Shown one piece after another: positions 49,935 through 58,831 of a stretch of 64,000 nucleotides of DNA. Origin of the DNA: Candidatus Poribacteria bacterium (lineage in GTDB: Bacteria > Poribacteria > WGA-4E > B28-G17). The stretch is from contig JAGGXZ010000151.1 in NCBI GenBank assembly GCA_021162805.1, positions 1 to 64,000 on the forward strand, given 5' to 3'. The notes below the pieces were generated by a model, which had not been told where the DNA came from, ran no database searches, and saw only the letters and a list, made by a program, of their open reading frames with translations. Numbering within the stretch: the first letter of the stretch is position 1; every line of letters begins with the position of its first letter. Position numbers and translations under genes: made by a program.

Positions 49935-50213
49935 TTGAAGATTACCTATATCCATATCCCCAGGGCTGTCGCCGATAAGATCCTAAAGAAACACAACGTA
50001 GCAACTAAGGAAGTGAGGGAGGTCTTCTCAAACGCATATTTCAAACCGAGGATATTCAGAAGCAACCGAATCTCCAACGCATATGTAGCCTATGGAAGAA
50101 CCCTGGAGGGGAGATACCTCATGGTCGCCTTCTTCCTCTACGGGGAGAGAGCGAAGGTGATAACCGCCAGGGATATGACCAGAGCGGAAAGAAGGAGATA
50201 TGAAAGGAAGTGA
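49935..50213 (+). CDS. BrnT-like toxin
   Basis: 92 residues, TTG start at 49935. BrnT is a RelE-fold ribonuclease toxin. The end YLMVAFFLYGERAKVITARDMTRAERRRYERK, split here as YLMVAFFLYG and ITARDMTRAERRRYERK, is the BrnT hallmark with the basic catalytic residues. The N-terminal part differs from typical BrnT (usual WDP-x-KN start absent). The next gene is the antitoxin partner, four bases away. Toxin first, antitoxin second is the standard brnTA order. Confidence 0.8.
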   Translation: MKITYIHIPRAVADKILKKHNVATKEVREVFSNAYFKPRIFRSNRISNAYVAYGRTLEGRYLMVAFFLYGERAKVITARDMTRAERRRYERK

Positions 50214-50217
50214 TAAC

Positions 50218-50505
50218 ATGTCTAGAAGAAAGGGTTTAACGGAGATCGAAAGGGAATTCGCCGATTTCGTCGAAAGCCATGATACAGCCGGGATGATAGA
50301 AAAGGGAGAGTTCGAGGAGGTGAAGGAGGTTGAGATAGCGATTCCTCCCAAGAAAGTCCCGATCACCATGAGGATATACCCTGCTCTGTTGGAAAGGATA
50401 AAAAGGATAGCGAAGAGGCAGGGGATGCCTTACCAGACGTTGATCAACCAGTGGCTGGCCGAACGGGTCTATCTCGAGGAGCGCCGTTCAGAAAAGCGAA
50501 TTTGA
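50218..50505 (+). CDS. BrnA/CopG-like antitoxin
   Basis: 95 residues from ATG 50218 (site GAAAGGAAG), after the toxin stop. Residues 55-90 are a ribbon-helix-helix: VPITMRIYPALLERIKRIAKRQGMPYQTLINQWLAERV in short blocks (ITMRIYPALLERIKRIA, YQTLINQWL). The N-terminal half would wrap the toxin, as in BrnA. It probably represses its own promoter through the inverted repeat at 49874-49889. Confidence 0.82.
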   Translation: MSRRKGLTEIEREFADFVESHDTAGMIEKGEFEEVKEVEIAIPPKKVPITMRIYPALLERIKRIAKRQGMPYQTLINQWLAERVYLEERRSEKRI

Positions 50506-50659
50506 GCCTCTCGCTGATGATCTTTTATATATCCCTCGTCTCGTCCTGCTATGCAATTAATGCATATTATACGGGAAATTTTAAATGCGCTGCCAGCGAC
50601 CCGCTTGAGGAAATGATGGAGGTGATGGAGAAAGCCAGAGCAGATAAAAGAGTTAAGCC

Positions 50660-50944
50660 GTGGCGATGGGAGATAAAAATGTGTCCAAAATAATGGGTGC
50701 ACTTCACTCTGAAGGGATAAGAGGCCGCTGGAGTGTGGAGAATGGAGTATTCAGGGTGAGGGATGTAAGCTATGATGAAGACAGGTTGCATTCCAGGAAG
50801 ATAGCTCATCACCTCAGCCAGATACGTAACGGTGCGATAACGCTGATAAGGAGAGCAGGCTTCAGGTACATACCGGACGGATGGAGGTGCTTCTCTGCCA
50901 GGAGTGAGAAGGGAATAGAACTACTTTTGGGTATGAGTTGGTAA
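50660..50944 (+). pseudogene. C-terminal fragment of an ISAs1-like transposase
   Basis: The frame holds EGIRGRWSVENGVFRVRDVS, YDEDRLHSRKIAHHLSQIRN and LIRRAGFRYIPDGW, the end of DDE transposases of the ISAs1 type, including the catalytic Glu in WSVEN. The N-terminal two thirds are missing and no terminal repeats are seen. In 50506-50659 a short stretch (DPLEEMMEVMEKARADKR) also reads like protein but is too short to assign. Confidence 0.68.
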
Positions 50945-51087
50945 GGGGAAGAGAAAGGAAGGGAGATTCAAAGATAGGTTAGGTGATTTAGGGATTTAGG
51001 CGGGAAAATAGGGATAGGAAAATGACAGGATTTGATTCTCTTTCGGCCTTTGGGGCCGGGAGAAGGGATTTTATCCTTATCTAAGCG

Positions 51088-51099
51088 TTGAAAAGCCCT
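51088..51099 (+). repeat. TTGAAAAGCCCT 12-mer copy
   Basis: Exact copy, 18 bases upstream of the promoter of the CBM9-like gene. The stretch 50945-51116 otherwise shows no gene; it is AT-rich with GATTTAGGGATTTAGG repeats. Confidence 0.6.
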
Positions 51100-51116
51100 G
51101 AAGTCTACGCAGTCGC

Positions 51117-51146
51117 TTGATCCCATACGCGAATCCGTAGTATAAT
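51117..51146 (+). promoter_or_regulatory. Promoter of the CBM9-like gene
   Basis: TTGATC (51117-51122), 18 bases, TATAAT (51141-51146), 31 bases before ATG 51178. Confidence 0.72.
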
Positions 51147-51177
51147 TAAGAAGATCTTGTGTGAGGAGGGGAATGAA

Positions 51178-51981
51178 ATGAAGATTTCGATTTTCATAGG
51201 TCTTCTGATTATCGCCTTCACTTGTTTGGGCCTTGCAGATCCTCCGGCCAAACACCCCAAAACGGGGGAGCCGCTTGTGATCGAGTGCCTCAGGGGGACG
51301 CCCAAGGCGATCGACGGCAATCTAAACGACTGGCCGCTCAAATCCCTCACCCCCGCCGTGCTGGACACGAAAGAGCAGATATTCCCGGGAGTGGCTCCTG
51401 GAGCCGCCGGCTGGAACGGACCGAGCGACAGCAGCGGGAAGTTCTATCTGATGTGGGACGATAAATACGTCTACATCGGCGTGATCATGAAGGACGATAA
51501 GATCGTCGTAACACAGGCAGGAGGGGACATCTGGAGGACGGACTGCATAGAGATATTCTTCGCCACCACTGAAGCGGTAGCGTGTCCCGAATGTCATAAC
51601 CATCATTACCAATACGGATTCACCTGCAAAAATCAAAAGTGGAACTGGTGCAATATGGACGGAGCGGGCCAGAGGGAGCCGGACTATATGAAGGTTGGCT
51701 CAACCACGACCGCCGACGGATATATATGTGAGGCCGCTATCGAATACAAACAGATGAAATCGCTGAAATGGGAGGCCGGCCAGGAGCTGGGATTCCATCC
51801 CGTCTTCGATGATGCCGATAACCCCGGCGGTACCAGAAAGCTGCAGATGACGTGGACGGGAAGGGAGGCACATGACCAAAGCCAGGGTTTCGGACATATG
51901 ATCCTCTCGGATAAACCCGCCGCCGTCTGTTGCTCGGCCGATAAGATGGCGACGACATGGGCTCAGATCAAGGAATGGTAA
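51178..51981 (+). CDS. Secreted CBM9-like carbohydrate-binding protein
   Basis: 267 residues from ATG 51178, which follows GGAGGGG; an ATG at 51157 gives a poorer signal. Signal peptide to about residue 19 (CLGLA). Then a family 9 carbohydrate-binding fold: AIDGNLNDWP, FYLMWDDKYVYIGVIMKDD, DCIEIFF and YICEAAIEY are the common strands. ACPECHNHHYQ gives a Cys-x2-Cys-x-His-like pair that may bind metal or form a disulfide. It ends KMATTWAQIKEW, a form of the shared tail. It precedes the second tail-bearing secreted protein by 58 bases, likely one unit. Confidence 0.82.
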   Translation: MKISIFIGLLIIAFTCLGLADPPAKHPKTGEPLVIECLRGTPKAIDGNLNDWPLKSLTPAVLDTKEQIFPGVAPGAAGWNGPSDSSGKFYLMWDDKYVYIGVIMKDDKIVVTQAGGDIWRTDCIEIFFATTEAVACPECHNHHYQYGFTCKNQKWNWCNMDGAGQREPDYMKVGSTTTADGYICEAAIEYKQMKSLKWEAGQELGFHPVFDDADNPGGTRKLQMTWTGREAHDQSQGFGHMILSDKPAAVCCSADKMATTWAQIKEW

Positions 51982-52039
51982 CGAATGATGGACGGGCGGC
52001 CCATCGGGTTGCCCCACTCCTTTAAGAGGAGGGTTCATT

Positions 52040-52720
52040 ATGAAGGGGGATAGGAGGTTTCAGACTTCAATATCATGCCTTTTCATGGCGGTGCTGCTTG
52101 TATCCTCCGCCGTTGGTGCCGAATGGGGGGTGCTTAGCATCCAGCTCGGCAAAAAGAGCATCTCAAACGGCATCATCGAGAAACCTCAGGCCGATGGCGT
52201 CACTGAACCAAAGGAGATCGGCGGCAAAGAGTGTAAGTTCGTCCCTAAAACGCCACCTGGGATGAACACAGGCAATCACATATACTTCAGCGTCGATCCG
52301 GCTGTCATACCCGATAAGGACAAAACCAACGAGCTTTGGATAGCGGTGGAGTTCTATGATTCAGCCAAGGCCGCCACGGGGTTGATATTGGATTGGGATG
52401 ACAAAGGCGACGTTTACCCTCAGCAGGCATTCGCCCTCAACGCCCCGGCCGATCTGAAGAAGATCCCATTCGAATACACCGATCGGTGGAGGATCGCCAT
52501 AAAACACATCACGAATGCCGAATTCAAGGATCAAGGCAACAACGCCGATTTCAGGTTCCATATAGATCCCTATATGTCGGAGGGGTTTTACATCCATCAG
52601 GTCTGGGTGAGCGATCACGAGCTGACGGAGAGGGATCTCATAGGCGGAGGTCAGGCGGTCTCACCGTCGGGCAGGATAACGACGTTCTGGGCTGAGGTGA
52701 AACGCTTAAGGTGGCGATAA
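52040..52720 (+). CDS. Secreted protein of unknown function with Trp tail
   Basis: 226 residues, ATG 52040 after AGAGGAGGG. Signal peptide to about residue 27 (AVGA). The rest is beta-rich (IYFSVDPAVIPDK, ELWIAVEFYDS, LILDWDDKGD, FRFHIDPYMSEGFYIHQVWVSDHE) without a recognised family; it looks like a jelly-roll ligand-binding domain. It ends AVSPSGRITTFWAEVKRLRWR, a diverged form of the LamG tail. It converges on guaA with six bases between stops. Confidence 0.7.
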   Translation: MKGDRRFQTSISCLFMAVLLVSSAVGAEWGVLSIQLGKKSISNGIIEKPQADGVTEPKEIGGKECKFVPKTPPGMNTGNHIYFSVDPAVIPDKDKTNELWIAVEFYDSAKAATGLILDWDDKGDVYPQQAFALNAPADLKKIPFEYTDRWRIAIKHITNAEFKDQGNNADFRFHIDPYMSEGFYIHQVWVSDHELTERDLIGGGQAVSPSGRITTFWAEVKRLRWR

Positions 52721-52726
52721 CGATGC

Positions 52727-54268
52727 TCATTCCCATTCGATCGTGCTCGGAGGCTTGGAGCTTATGTCGTAGACCACCCTGTTAACCCCTTTGACCTCAT
52801 TTATAATCCGGTTGGAGACGTCGTTTAAGACATCGTATGGTATCCTCGCCCAGTCGGCGGTCATACCGTCAACGCTTGTGACGGCCCTTAGGGCGATGAC
52901 GCTTTCATAGGTTCGCTCATCTCCCATCACGCCCACGCTTTTAACCGGCAGCAGCACGGCGAAAGCCTGCCATATCTTGTCGTATATCCCCGCTCGACGG
53001 ATCTCCTCGATGAAGATGGCATCGGCCTGTCTGAGAACCTCCAGCCTCTCACGGGTCACCTCGCCTATCACCCTTATCGCCAATCCGGGACCGGGGAATG
53101 GGTGTCTGCCGAGTATCTCCTCTGGTATACCGAGCTCCCTGCCCACCGCCCGTACCTCATCCTTGAAAAGCTCCCTGAATGGCTCTATAAGCTCAAACGG
53201 TATCACATCGGGAAGCCCGCCGACGTTGTGATGGGTCTTTATCGTGGCTGAAGGCCCTTTGACCGATACGCTCTCTATGACGTCGGGATAGAGCGTTCCC
53301 TGGGCGAGGAACTTGATTTTGCCCAGCCTCTTGAGCTCATCGGCGAAGACCGCTATGAACTCCTCGCCTATAATCTTACGCTTTCTCTCAGGGTCAACCA
53401 CGCCGCGGAGTTTATCGAGGAACCTCTCGCCGGCTTCTATATAGTTGAGCTTTATACCCAGGCGGGCGAAATTCCTCCTGACCTCCTCACCCTCGTTCAG
53501 CCTCATCAACCCCGTATCGACGAAAACACAGACGAGCCTGTCGCCTATCGCCCTGTGAACCAGAGCCGCCAAGGTGGTCGAATCGACACCTCCGCTTACG
53601 GCGCATAGAACCTTCTCATCCCCAACCCGTTTTTTTATCTCCCTGATGCTCGCCTCGACGAAGGATGTCACATCCCATGACGGGGAACATCCACATATCT
53701 CGAAGAGGAAGTTGGATATGATCTGCGGCCCATAGGCGGTGTGTTTGACCTCAGGATGAAACTGAAGGCCATAGAACTTCCTCACCTCATCCGCCATGGC
53801 GGCGATGGGAGAGTTGGGGGTATGGGCTATGACTTTAAAACCGGGCGGTACATGGGTTATCCTGTCGCCGTGGCTCATCCAGACCTGGCTTTCATCCGGG
53901 AGGTCTTTGAAGATCGAGGATCGATCGTCCAGTTGAAGTTTGGCGAAGCCATACTCCCGCTTCCTCGCCGGCTCCACCTTTCCACCCAAAATATAGGCCA
54001 TCAATTGCATCCCATAGCATATGCCCAGGATCGGTATACCGAGATCGAAGATCCCCCTATCGCATATCGGCGCCCCTTCATCGTAGACGTTGGCAGGGCC
54101 ACCTGAGAGAATGATACCCTTAACCTTCATCTCCGCAAGCTTCTCAGCCGGAAGGTTGAAAGGGTGGATCTCGCAGTAAACCTTCGCCTCCCTCACCCTT
54201 CTGGCGATGAGTTGGCTGTATTGAGAACCGAAGTCCAGAACCACAACCATCTGATCGTGCTGATTCAT
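52727..54268 (-). CDS. guaA: GMP synthase (glutamine-hydrolysing)
   Basis: 513 residues. GuaA aminates XMP to GMP using ATP and glutamine ammonia. The class I glutamine amidotransferase domain has GICYGMQL (nucleophile Cys about residue 83) and FHPEV; the ATP pyrophosphatase domain has [14 protein letters not shown] (about 229) and [15 protein letters not shown]; the end [18 protein letters not shown] is the XMP-binding tail. It overlaps the rfaE2 stop by four bases, so the two genes are coupled. Confidence 0.98.
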   Translation of the reverse strand: MNQHDQMVVVLDFGSQYSQLIARRVREAKVYCEIHPFNLPAEKLAEMKVKGIILSGGPANVYDEGAPICDRGIFDLGIPILGICYGMQLMAYILGGKVEPARKREYGFAKLQLDDRSSIFKDLPDESQVWMSHGDRITHVPPGFKVIAHTPNSPIAAMADEVRKFYGLQFHPEVKHTAYGPQIISNFLFEICGCSPSWDVTSFVEASIREIKKRVGDEKVLCAVSGGVDSTTLAALVHRAIGDRLVCVFVDTGLMRLNEGEEVRRNFARLGIKLNYIEAGERFLDKLRGVVDPERKRKIIGEEFIAVFADELKRLGKIKFLAQGTLYPDVIESVSVKGPSATIKTHHNVGGLPDVIPFELIEPFRELFKDEVRAVGRELGIPEEILGRHPFPGPGLAIRVIGEVTRERLEVLRQADAIFIEEIRRAGIYDKIWQAFAVLLPVKSVGVMGDERTYESVIALRAVTSVDGMTADWARIPYDVLNDVSNRIINEVKGVNRVVYDISSKPPSTIEWE

Positions 54269-54783
54269 CTCGTCTCCTCCCTTTGTGATCCATATCTCCT
54301 AAGGATATCCGTGATTATCTCGCTCGTCGATCTGCCCTCGACCTTGATCCCGACGATGGGTTTCCCACCGGCCTCCTCCACCGCCTCACGTTCGATCATC
54401 TCATCCAAAGTGTAATCTCCTCCCTTAACATGGTAATCCGGCCTGATCGCCCTTATGAGCGGGATCGGAGTGTCCTCGCTGAAGATCGTGACATAATCCA
54501 CACATTCAAGCGAAGCCACCATCTCAGCCCGTTCCTCTTGAGGGATGATCGGACGAAGCTGGCCTTTAAGCCTCCTGACCGAATCATCGTCGTTTATCGC
54601 CACGATCAGAATATCACCATACCGACTTGCTTCATAGAGATACCTTATATGTCCAACATGCAGCAAATCGAAACACCCGTTGGTTGTAACTATGGTATGG
54701 CCGCGGCTCCTTTCACTCCGGATCAGGTCTATAAGCTCCCTCCTATCGAGGATGATCTTCTCTGAAGGTTTCCTAACCCTCAT
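54265..54783 (-). CDS. rfaE2: D-glycero-beta-D-manno-heptose 1-phosphate adenylyltransferase
   Basis: 172 residues from ATG 54783; a longer frame opens at 54840. [18 protein letters not shown] is the cytidylyltransferase-type nucleotidyl loop with the HxGH motif, and [10 protein letters not shown] and [11 protein letters not shown] are typical of the C-terminal half of HldE as a separate protein. It makes ADP-heptose for lipopolysaccharide core or glycoprotein sugars. This fits a Gram-negative type surface. Upstream is a 10-bp-phased repeat array. Confidence 0.88.
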   Translation of the reverse strand: MRVRKPSEKIILDRRELIDLIRSERSRGHTIVTTNGCFDLLHVGHIRYLYEASRYGDILIVAINDDDSVRRLKGQLRPIIPQEERAEMVASLECVDYVTIFSEDTPIPLIRAIRPDYHVKGGDYTLDEMIEREAVEEAGGKPIVGIKVEGRSTSEIITDILRRYGSQREETR

Positions 54784-54849
54784 CTCAATCGTCAGCTCCC
54801 CTGTAAAAGCTAAATTTACAGGTTCTTTAAGGTTAAGCACAGTTCAACC

Positions 54850-54917
54850 GTCATTTGTAGTCATTAAGTCATTCGGCTTCGCCGTCATTTAAATGACGAC
54901 AAATGACAATAAATGAC
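54850..54917. repeat. Phased GTCATTT/AAATGAC array upstream of rfaE2-guaA
   Basis: GTCATTT (54850), GTCATTA (54860), GTCATTC (54868), GTCATTT (54884), then AAATGAC at 54891, 54901 and 54911. Right-hand copies start exactly 10 bases apart and the first two left copies also. The two sides are inverted; GTCATTTAAATGAC at 54884-54897 is a perfect 14-base palindrome. It looks like a multi-site operator for a dimeric regulator. Confidence 0.62.
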
Positions 54918-54939
54918 CTATAGGCGGCGGACGGTAGCT

Positions 54940-54977
54940 TTAAAAGCCTTCGCTACACTCAGCGCTGATATGAGCGA
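54940..54977 (+). repeat. Repeat module copy without a downstream gene
   Basis: TTTAAAAGCCTT (variant of the 12-mer), TACACT (54954-54959), eight bases, ATATGAGCGA (54968-54977). It points into the 3' end of the MocA gene on the other strand, so it does not serve as a normal promoter of a known gene. The stretch 54978-55034 is empty. Confidence 0.6.
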
Positions 54978-55034
54978 GCGGATTAATCGCCTTATCCCGT
55001 CGCAATCTCTCACGCCGCCCTTATTTTATCACAC

Positions 55035-56054
55035 CTAACCCTGCCTTTCAACTTCGTTTCGATCATACCCGGCTAGGTAGCCGGATGAGGAAGAGAGACG
55101 ATAGGCGGTCAGGACCAGCTCGACCTCCCTTCTTGAGCTTTCGCCCGTGTAACGCGGCGTTTCCGAACGCAACACACACTCCGCGAAATGCGCTATCTCG
55201 TTCCGATAGGACTCCAGCGATGGGAAACGGGATGGAACGGATGGGGAGTAGGGAACGTCTGAGAAGATTCGGAGCTCATGTCGGCCGTAGAGCGCTTCAT
55301 AGAAGGCTGAACCCCTATCGCCGTGGAACTCGAACCGGAAAAGCCCTGGTTGGATGTCCAATCCCGCCTCGATAACCGCTATTCCACCATCGGAGAAATC
55401 CAAGATCACGACGGCGTGGTTTTCGACATCTACTCCCTCAGGCGCCCCGAACCTTTTGACAAGCGCCTGAACCTCTGTTGGCTCACCCATGAAATATCTC
55501 GCCAAGGCGATAAGGTGCACGCCATCGTCCATCAAGCATCCTCCTCCCGCCATCGCTCTTCTTCTTCGCCACGAACTTGCAGGCGCCCCTTTCCATCCCT
55601 GAAACAGACGCAACCTCCTCAGCTCTCCCAGTTTCCCCTCATTCAGGGCCCTTTCGATCTCCAGAATGACGGGGTCGAAGAGATAGTTCTCGGCGACCAT
55701 CAGGATAACCCCCGCCCTTTTCGCCGCCTCGATACAGGCGTCACAATCCTCAAGGGTGAACTCGAGCGGTTTCTCGCAAAGAATATGTTTTGAGGCGCTC
55801 GCGGCAGCTTCGATTATCTCCCGGTGTTTCGGCGTGCATATATCCACCGCTTCGATCCCATCATCCTCCAGGACGTCCTCCAGACGGGTTGTCCATCTCG
55901 CCCCAAGGGACTCAGCACCCCTTCTGGCCGCTTCCTCGTCGCGATCGCAGACCCAGACCACCTGTGTCACATCTGAAAGCTCCTTATAGGCGGGCATATG
56001 AGCGCCCTTGAAGATCCCTCCGGCTCCGATCACACCTATCCTGACCTTCTCCAT
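55035..56054 (-). CDS. Gfo/Idh/MocA family oxidoreductase
   Basis: 339 residues. VRIGVIGAGGIFKGAHMPA is the NAD(P) loop; HILCEKPLEFT (about residues 88-98) holds the catalytic-site Lys; RRRAMAGGGCLMDDGVHLIALARYF is the conserved substrate-site block, in shorter pieces. Sequence identity with the 11433-12404 protein is clearly low outside these motifs, so substrates may differ. It is 29 bases after the metallophosphoesterase gene on the same strand. Confidence 0.88.
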   Translation of the reverse strand: MEKVRIGVIGAGGIFKGAHMPAYKELSDVTQVVWVCDRDEEAARRGAESLGARWTTRLEDVLEDDGIEAVDICTPKHREIIEAAASASKHILCEKPLEFTLEDCDACIEAAKRAGVILMVAENYLFDPVILEIERALNEGKLGELRRLRLFQGWKGAPASSWRRRRAMAGGGCLMDDGVHLIALARYFMGEPTEVQALVKRFGAPEGVDVENHAVVILDFSDGGIAVIEAGLDIQPGLFRFEFHGDRGSAFYEALYGRHELRIFSDVPYSPSVPSRFPSLESYRNEIAHFAECVLRSETPRYTGESSRREVELVLTAYRLSSSSGYLAGYDRNEVERQG

Positions 56055-56083
56055 TACTCATCCCCTCCTTCTTCGAAACGAGT

Positions 56084-57274
56084 TTATTCCGGGGGATAAA
56101 ACAGTTCGAACACCATCTCCCTCCCGGATTGGGCGGAGGCTGGAACCATCGGCGTGCACTCCCGCTCCGCCAATCTGATCGGGATGGCGTCGTAAGCCCT
56201 GTTTCCATCCATATCCTCGGCTCTAACGATCAAGATATGTTCCCCCAACGCCCTCTCTTCAAGAGGATCGATCGATCCCTCCCATTCGCTCCACAGTCCT
56301 TCGAACGTGATCCTCATCGGTCTCCACCTGCTCCTTTCGATGCTCCATTCCACCTTCGTTATCTTTCCCCCGCGGGCGTAAGCCGTCACGCGAAGCATTG
56401 TTTTGGCGAAGACCTCGATCGGCCTCACCTGAGGTCGCGGGCCGCCTGTATGTGCTTCGCCTACGTGTACAAGGCTCACCTGAACCTTCGGAGCCGGCGT
56501 TTCCCAGAAGGAACCGTCGCGCCAGAAGGAGCGAAGCGTTCTCTTCCCATCGAAATGGAACAGCCTGTAGCCGGGTCTGGTGGGGAAACAGCGATGTGGC
56601 GGTATTCCGGTCCATTGCCACCCGCACAAGGCGCCGGTGTTGATCACCCTCACTCCTTTAGCGTTCCACTCCCCGTTCCTATGCCAGTGCCCTGTTATCA
56701 TCGCCAACACGTTATATCGCGAGAGGAGTTCCAGAAGCTCGTCAGCGTTCGAGCCGCGCCACTGATCGTGGTAATCTCCGCCGACGGGAAGAGGAGGACA
56801 GTGTTGAGCGACGATGACCGGTTTCCCCTCAGCCCCCTCCAGTTCCTCCTCAAACCACTCTCTTTGTTCCTCCCTCAGCTCTGCCTTCCATCCGCCCTCG
56901 GGCTGGCGTTGGATGTCGTTCCAGATCAGAAATCTGAGGCCCTTCACCTCGGTGCTCTGACGGAGTGGGCCTATGATCTCCGTCCAGGCACTCTCATCGG
57001 GCTCGCCCCAGAGATCATGGTTCGTCGGCAGAGCTAAAATGGGTATCGAGCTATCCTTCACCAACTCGGCGAACTCACGGAGCTCGGAGGCTTTACCTGC
57101 ACAAACCAGATCTCCTGTGGCCAGGATCAACTCCGGTTTAGGTGAGAGCATCTCCAGCTCCTCAAGGGCCCAACGAAGGTTCCAAGCGGCCTCCTTCGGA
57201 TTGAGCCCCTCGCCGACATGGATGTCAGTCAGTTGAGCGAAGTAGAATTCTCCTTTAGTCACGGCATCCCTCAC
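56084..57274 (-). CDS. Calcineurin-type metallophosphoesterase
   Basis: 396 residues. The two-metal motifs are LTDIHVGEG (Asp-x-His), ATGDLVCAG, LPTNHDLWG (usual GNHD with Thr in place of Gly), VAQHCPP and ITGHWHRNG. A C-terminal beta domain (about residues 285-396) follows, like phosphodiesterases that act outside or on 3',5'-cyclic nucleotides or sugars. No signal peptide. Upstream a TTGACA-18-TAAAAA promoter is visible. The substrate is unknown; the neighbour MocA gene suggests sugar metabolism only by context. Confidence 0.85.
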   Translation of the reverse strand: MRDAVTKGEFYFAQLTDIHVGEGLNPKEAAWNLRWALEELEMLSPKPELILATGDLVCAGKASELREFAELVKDSSIPILALPTNHDLWGEPDESAWTEIIGPLRQSTEVKGLRFLIWNDIQRQPEGGWKAELREEQREWFEEELEGAEGKPVIVAQHCPPLPVGGDYHDQWRGSNADELLELLSRYNVLAMITGHWHRNGEWNAKGVRVINTGALCGWQWTGIPPHRCFPTRPGYRLFHFDGKRTLRSFWRDGSFWETPAPKVQVSLVHVGEAHTGGPRPQVRPIEVFAKTMLRVTAYARGGKITKVEWSIERSRWRPMRITFEGLWSEWEGSIDPLEERALGEHILIVRAEDMDGNRAYDAIPIRLAERECTPMVPASAQSGREMVFELFYPPE

Positions 57275-57299
57275 TGGAGATATCCTTAAGTGACAGCTA

Positions 57300-57329
57300 T
57301 TTTAAATCCCGGATGATCTCCGTGTCAAC
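57300..57329 (-). promoter_or_regulatory. Promoter of the metallophosphoesterase gene
   Basis: On the minus strand TTGACA (57324-57329), 18 bases, TAAAAA (57300-57305), 25 bases before the start. The -10 is poor, the -35 is consensus. Confidence 0.5.
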
Positions 57330-57429
57330 CTACCATCGCCGATCTCAGACGGAAGATCAGACGAGGAGAGATTGGAAATAAAAACACCTCCCTGCTGTGC
57401 TATAAGGATAAGAGCCAGTGCTCCCCTCA

Positions 57430-58770
57430 TCAAAAGGAAGGGGAAGAGGGAAATATCAGCTGATAAACCAACTTGTTTACTCCCCCGATCCACCTATCCT
57501 CTTCCTCCAATTTGACCTCTCCTTTGACGAAGAGAAAAGCGTCGTCATATGTATGCATACCGACGATCTTTCCCCTTCCGATCAGCCCCTCGGCCGATAC
57601 CTTTCCCTTTAGATCATAACCCGTTTTCGGAACCGCTATCAGATCCGCAGCTTCCTCCAGATATGGTCCGTCGTAAATCTCCTCTCGCCTGTAGACCCTC
57701 TCCACGATCGGCGTTCCGTCCTCCGGATCTCTGAACTCCTCGATCAGCCTCTTTGCGATCTCATCGCGCAACGGCTCGTAATCTTCCCTCTCGACGCTTC
57801 CCATCTCCTCCCTGCCCTTCAGGTTTATGAATATCCGCCCGGGAATGAGGCTATATGCCTTGCTTTCGGGGGCGATGTTCTCGAGCGATTTCGACCCCTC
57901 GGATTTGAAGCTCAGATAACCCTCCCTTTCCAGCCAGAGGTTCAGGTAGACCTCCTTTTTAAGCGTGCAAAAGCCGTGATCGGAAAGCACCATCATCTCA
58001 TAGTTTTCCCTTTCGCCGAACTTGTCCCATATCTCACCCAGGTAATCGTCTATCTTCCGGTAGAGATCCATGAACTTCGGCGCGAAGCTCGGATCTCCCC
58101 TCTCATAATCCTCCCAGAAGAAGTGGTTTATCCGATCGGTCTCCATCACGTGGAGCTGGAAGAAATCCCATTTCTCCCTCTCCATCAAGTATTTCGCCAC
58201 CTTAATCCGCTTCTCAAATGTTTTGTGTATCTCCTCCATGAACCCCTTCCTATCGGTATGCCCCTTGCTGGCATCGACGTCTATCACATAGTTCATCCGA
58301 ACAAGGGTGCGGTTGATCTGAGGCGGATAGCCGATCCTGTTCACATCTGTCCCTAGAAACCCGCCGATCAGAATTCCGTTCACCGGTTTCGGAGGATATG
58401 TGACAGGGACGTTCATGACGACCACCCTTTTGCCCTGTCGGCTGAGCCTTTCCCAGATGGTCTCGGCCCTCAGGTTGCGGGCGTTGGGGATGAAAAGGGA
58501 AAACGGATTCGGCCGGCGGTCGATAAACCCGAAGATCCCATGTCCGGCCGGGTTCTTGCCCGTCATGTAAGAGGACCAAGCGCAGGAGGAAACGGTCGGA
58601 ATCACCGAGTTTATCCTGAAGAAGCTTCCCGAGCTCAACATCCTCGCCATGTTCGGAAGCTCCCCACTTTGAGCGTGCCTCCTTATGAAGGAGTGCGGCA
58701 CGCCGTCAAGACCTATCACTATCACGCGCCTGTCGCTTGATCTTCTCCTTCCGAAAAGCCTGCCTAGCAT
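57430..58770 (-). CDS. Alkaline-phosphatase-superfamily phosphodiesterase (paralogue 1)
   Basis: 446 residues from ATG 58770, which follows AGGAGG; a start at 58797 is upstream. It belongs to the nucleotide pyrophosphatase/phosphodiesterase branch. VIVIGLDGVPHSF holds the first metal Asp; PTVSSCAWSSYMTGKNPAGHG holds the nucleophile position (Ser where paralogue 2 has Thr); METDRINHFFW and VLSDHGF are the metal-binding Asp/His blocks, and GMHTYDDA the last His. It diverges from cysC across a shared 105-base promoter region. The natural substrate is unknown; in this context it may act on sulfated or phosphorylated compounds. Confidence 0.85.
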   Translation of the reverse strand: MLGRLFGRRRSSDRRVIVIGLDGVPHSFIRRHAQSGELPNMARMLSSGSFFRINSVIPTVSSCAWSSYMTGKNPAGHGIFGFIDRRPNPFSLFIPNARNLRAETIWERLSRQGKRVVVMNVPVTYPPKPVNGILIGGFLGTDVNRIGYPPQINRTLVRMNYVIDVDASKGHTDRKGFMEEIHKTFEKRIKVAKYLMEREKWDFFQLHVMETDRINHFFWEDYERGDPSFAPKFMDLYRKIDDYLGEIWDKFGERENYEMMVLSDHGFCTLKKEVYLNLWLEREGYLSFKSEGSKSLENIAPESKAYSLIPGRIFINLKGREEMGSVEREDYEPLRDEIAKRLIEEFRDPEDGTPIVERVYRREEIYDGPYLEEAADLIAVPKTGYDLKGKVSAEGLIGRGKIVGMHTYDDAFLFVKGEVKLEEEDRWIGGVNKLVYQLIFPSSPSF

Positions 58771-58831
58771 CTCTGCCTCCTGAAAGTCTGAGGTCAAGGA
58801 TCTCTGAGGGGATAATCCCCTTCCTCAGTCC

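Noticed and set aside
50945-51087. Possible gene in the AT-rich stretch before the CBM9-like gene
   Set aside because: Only short frames without ribosome sites; simple repeat-like GATTTAGG units dominate.
54970-55035. Short reading frame beginning at the ATG inside ATATGAGCGA (ATG AGC GAG...)
   Set aside because: At other copies this ATG opens only 3-20 codons with unrelated sequences, so the decamer is not a coding signal.
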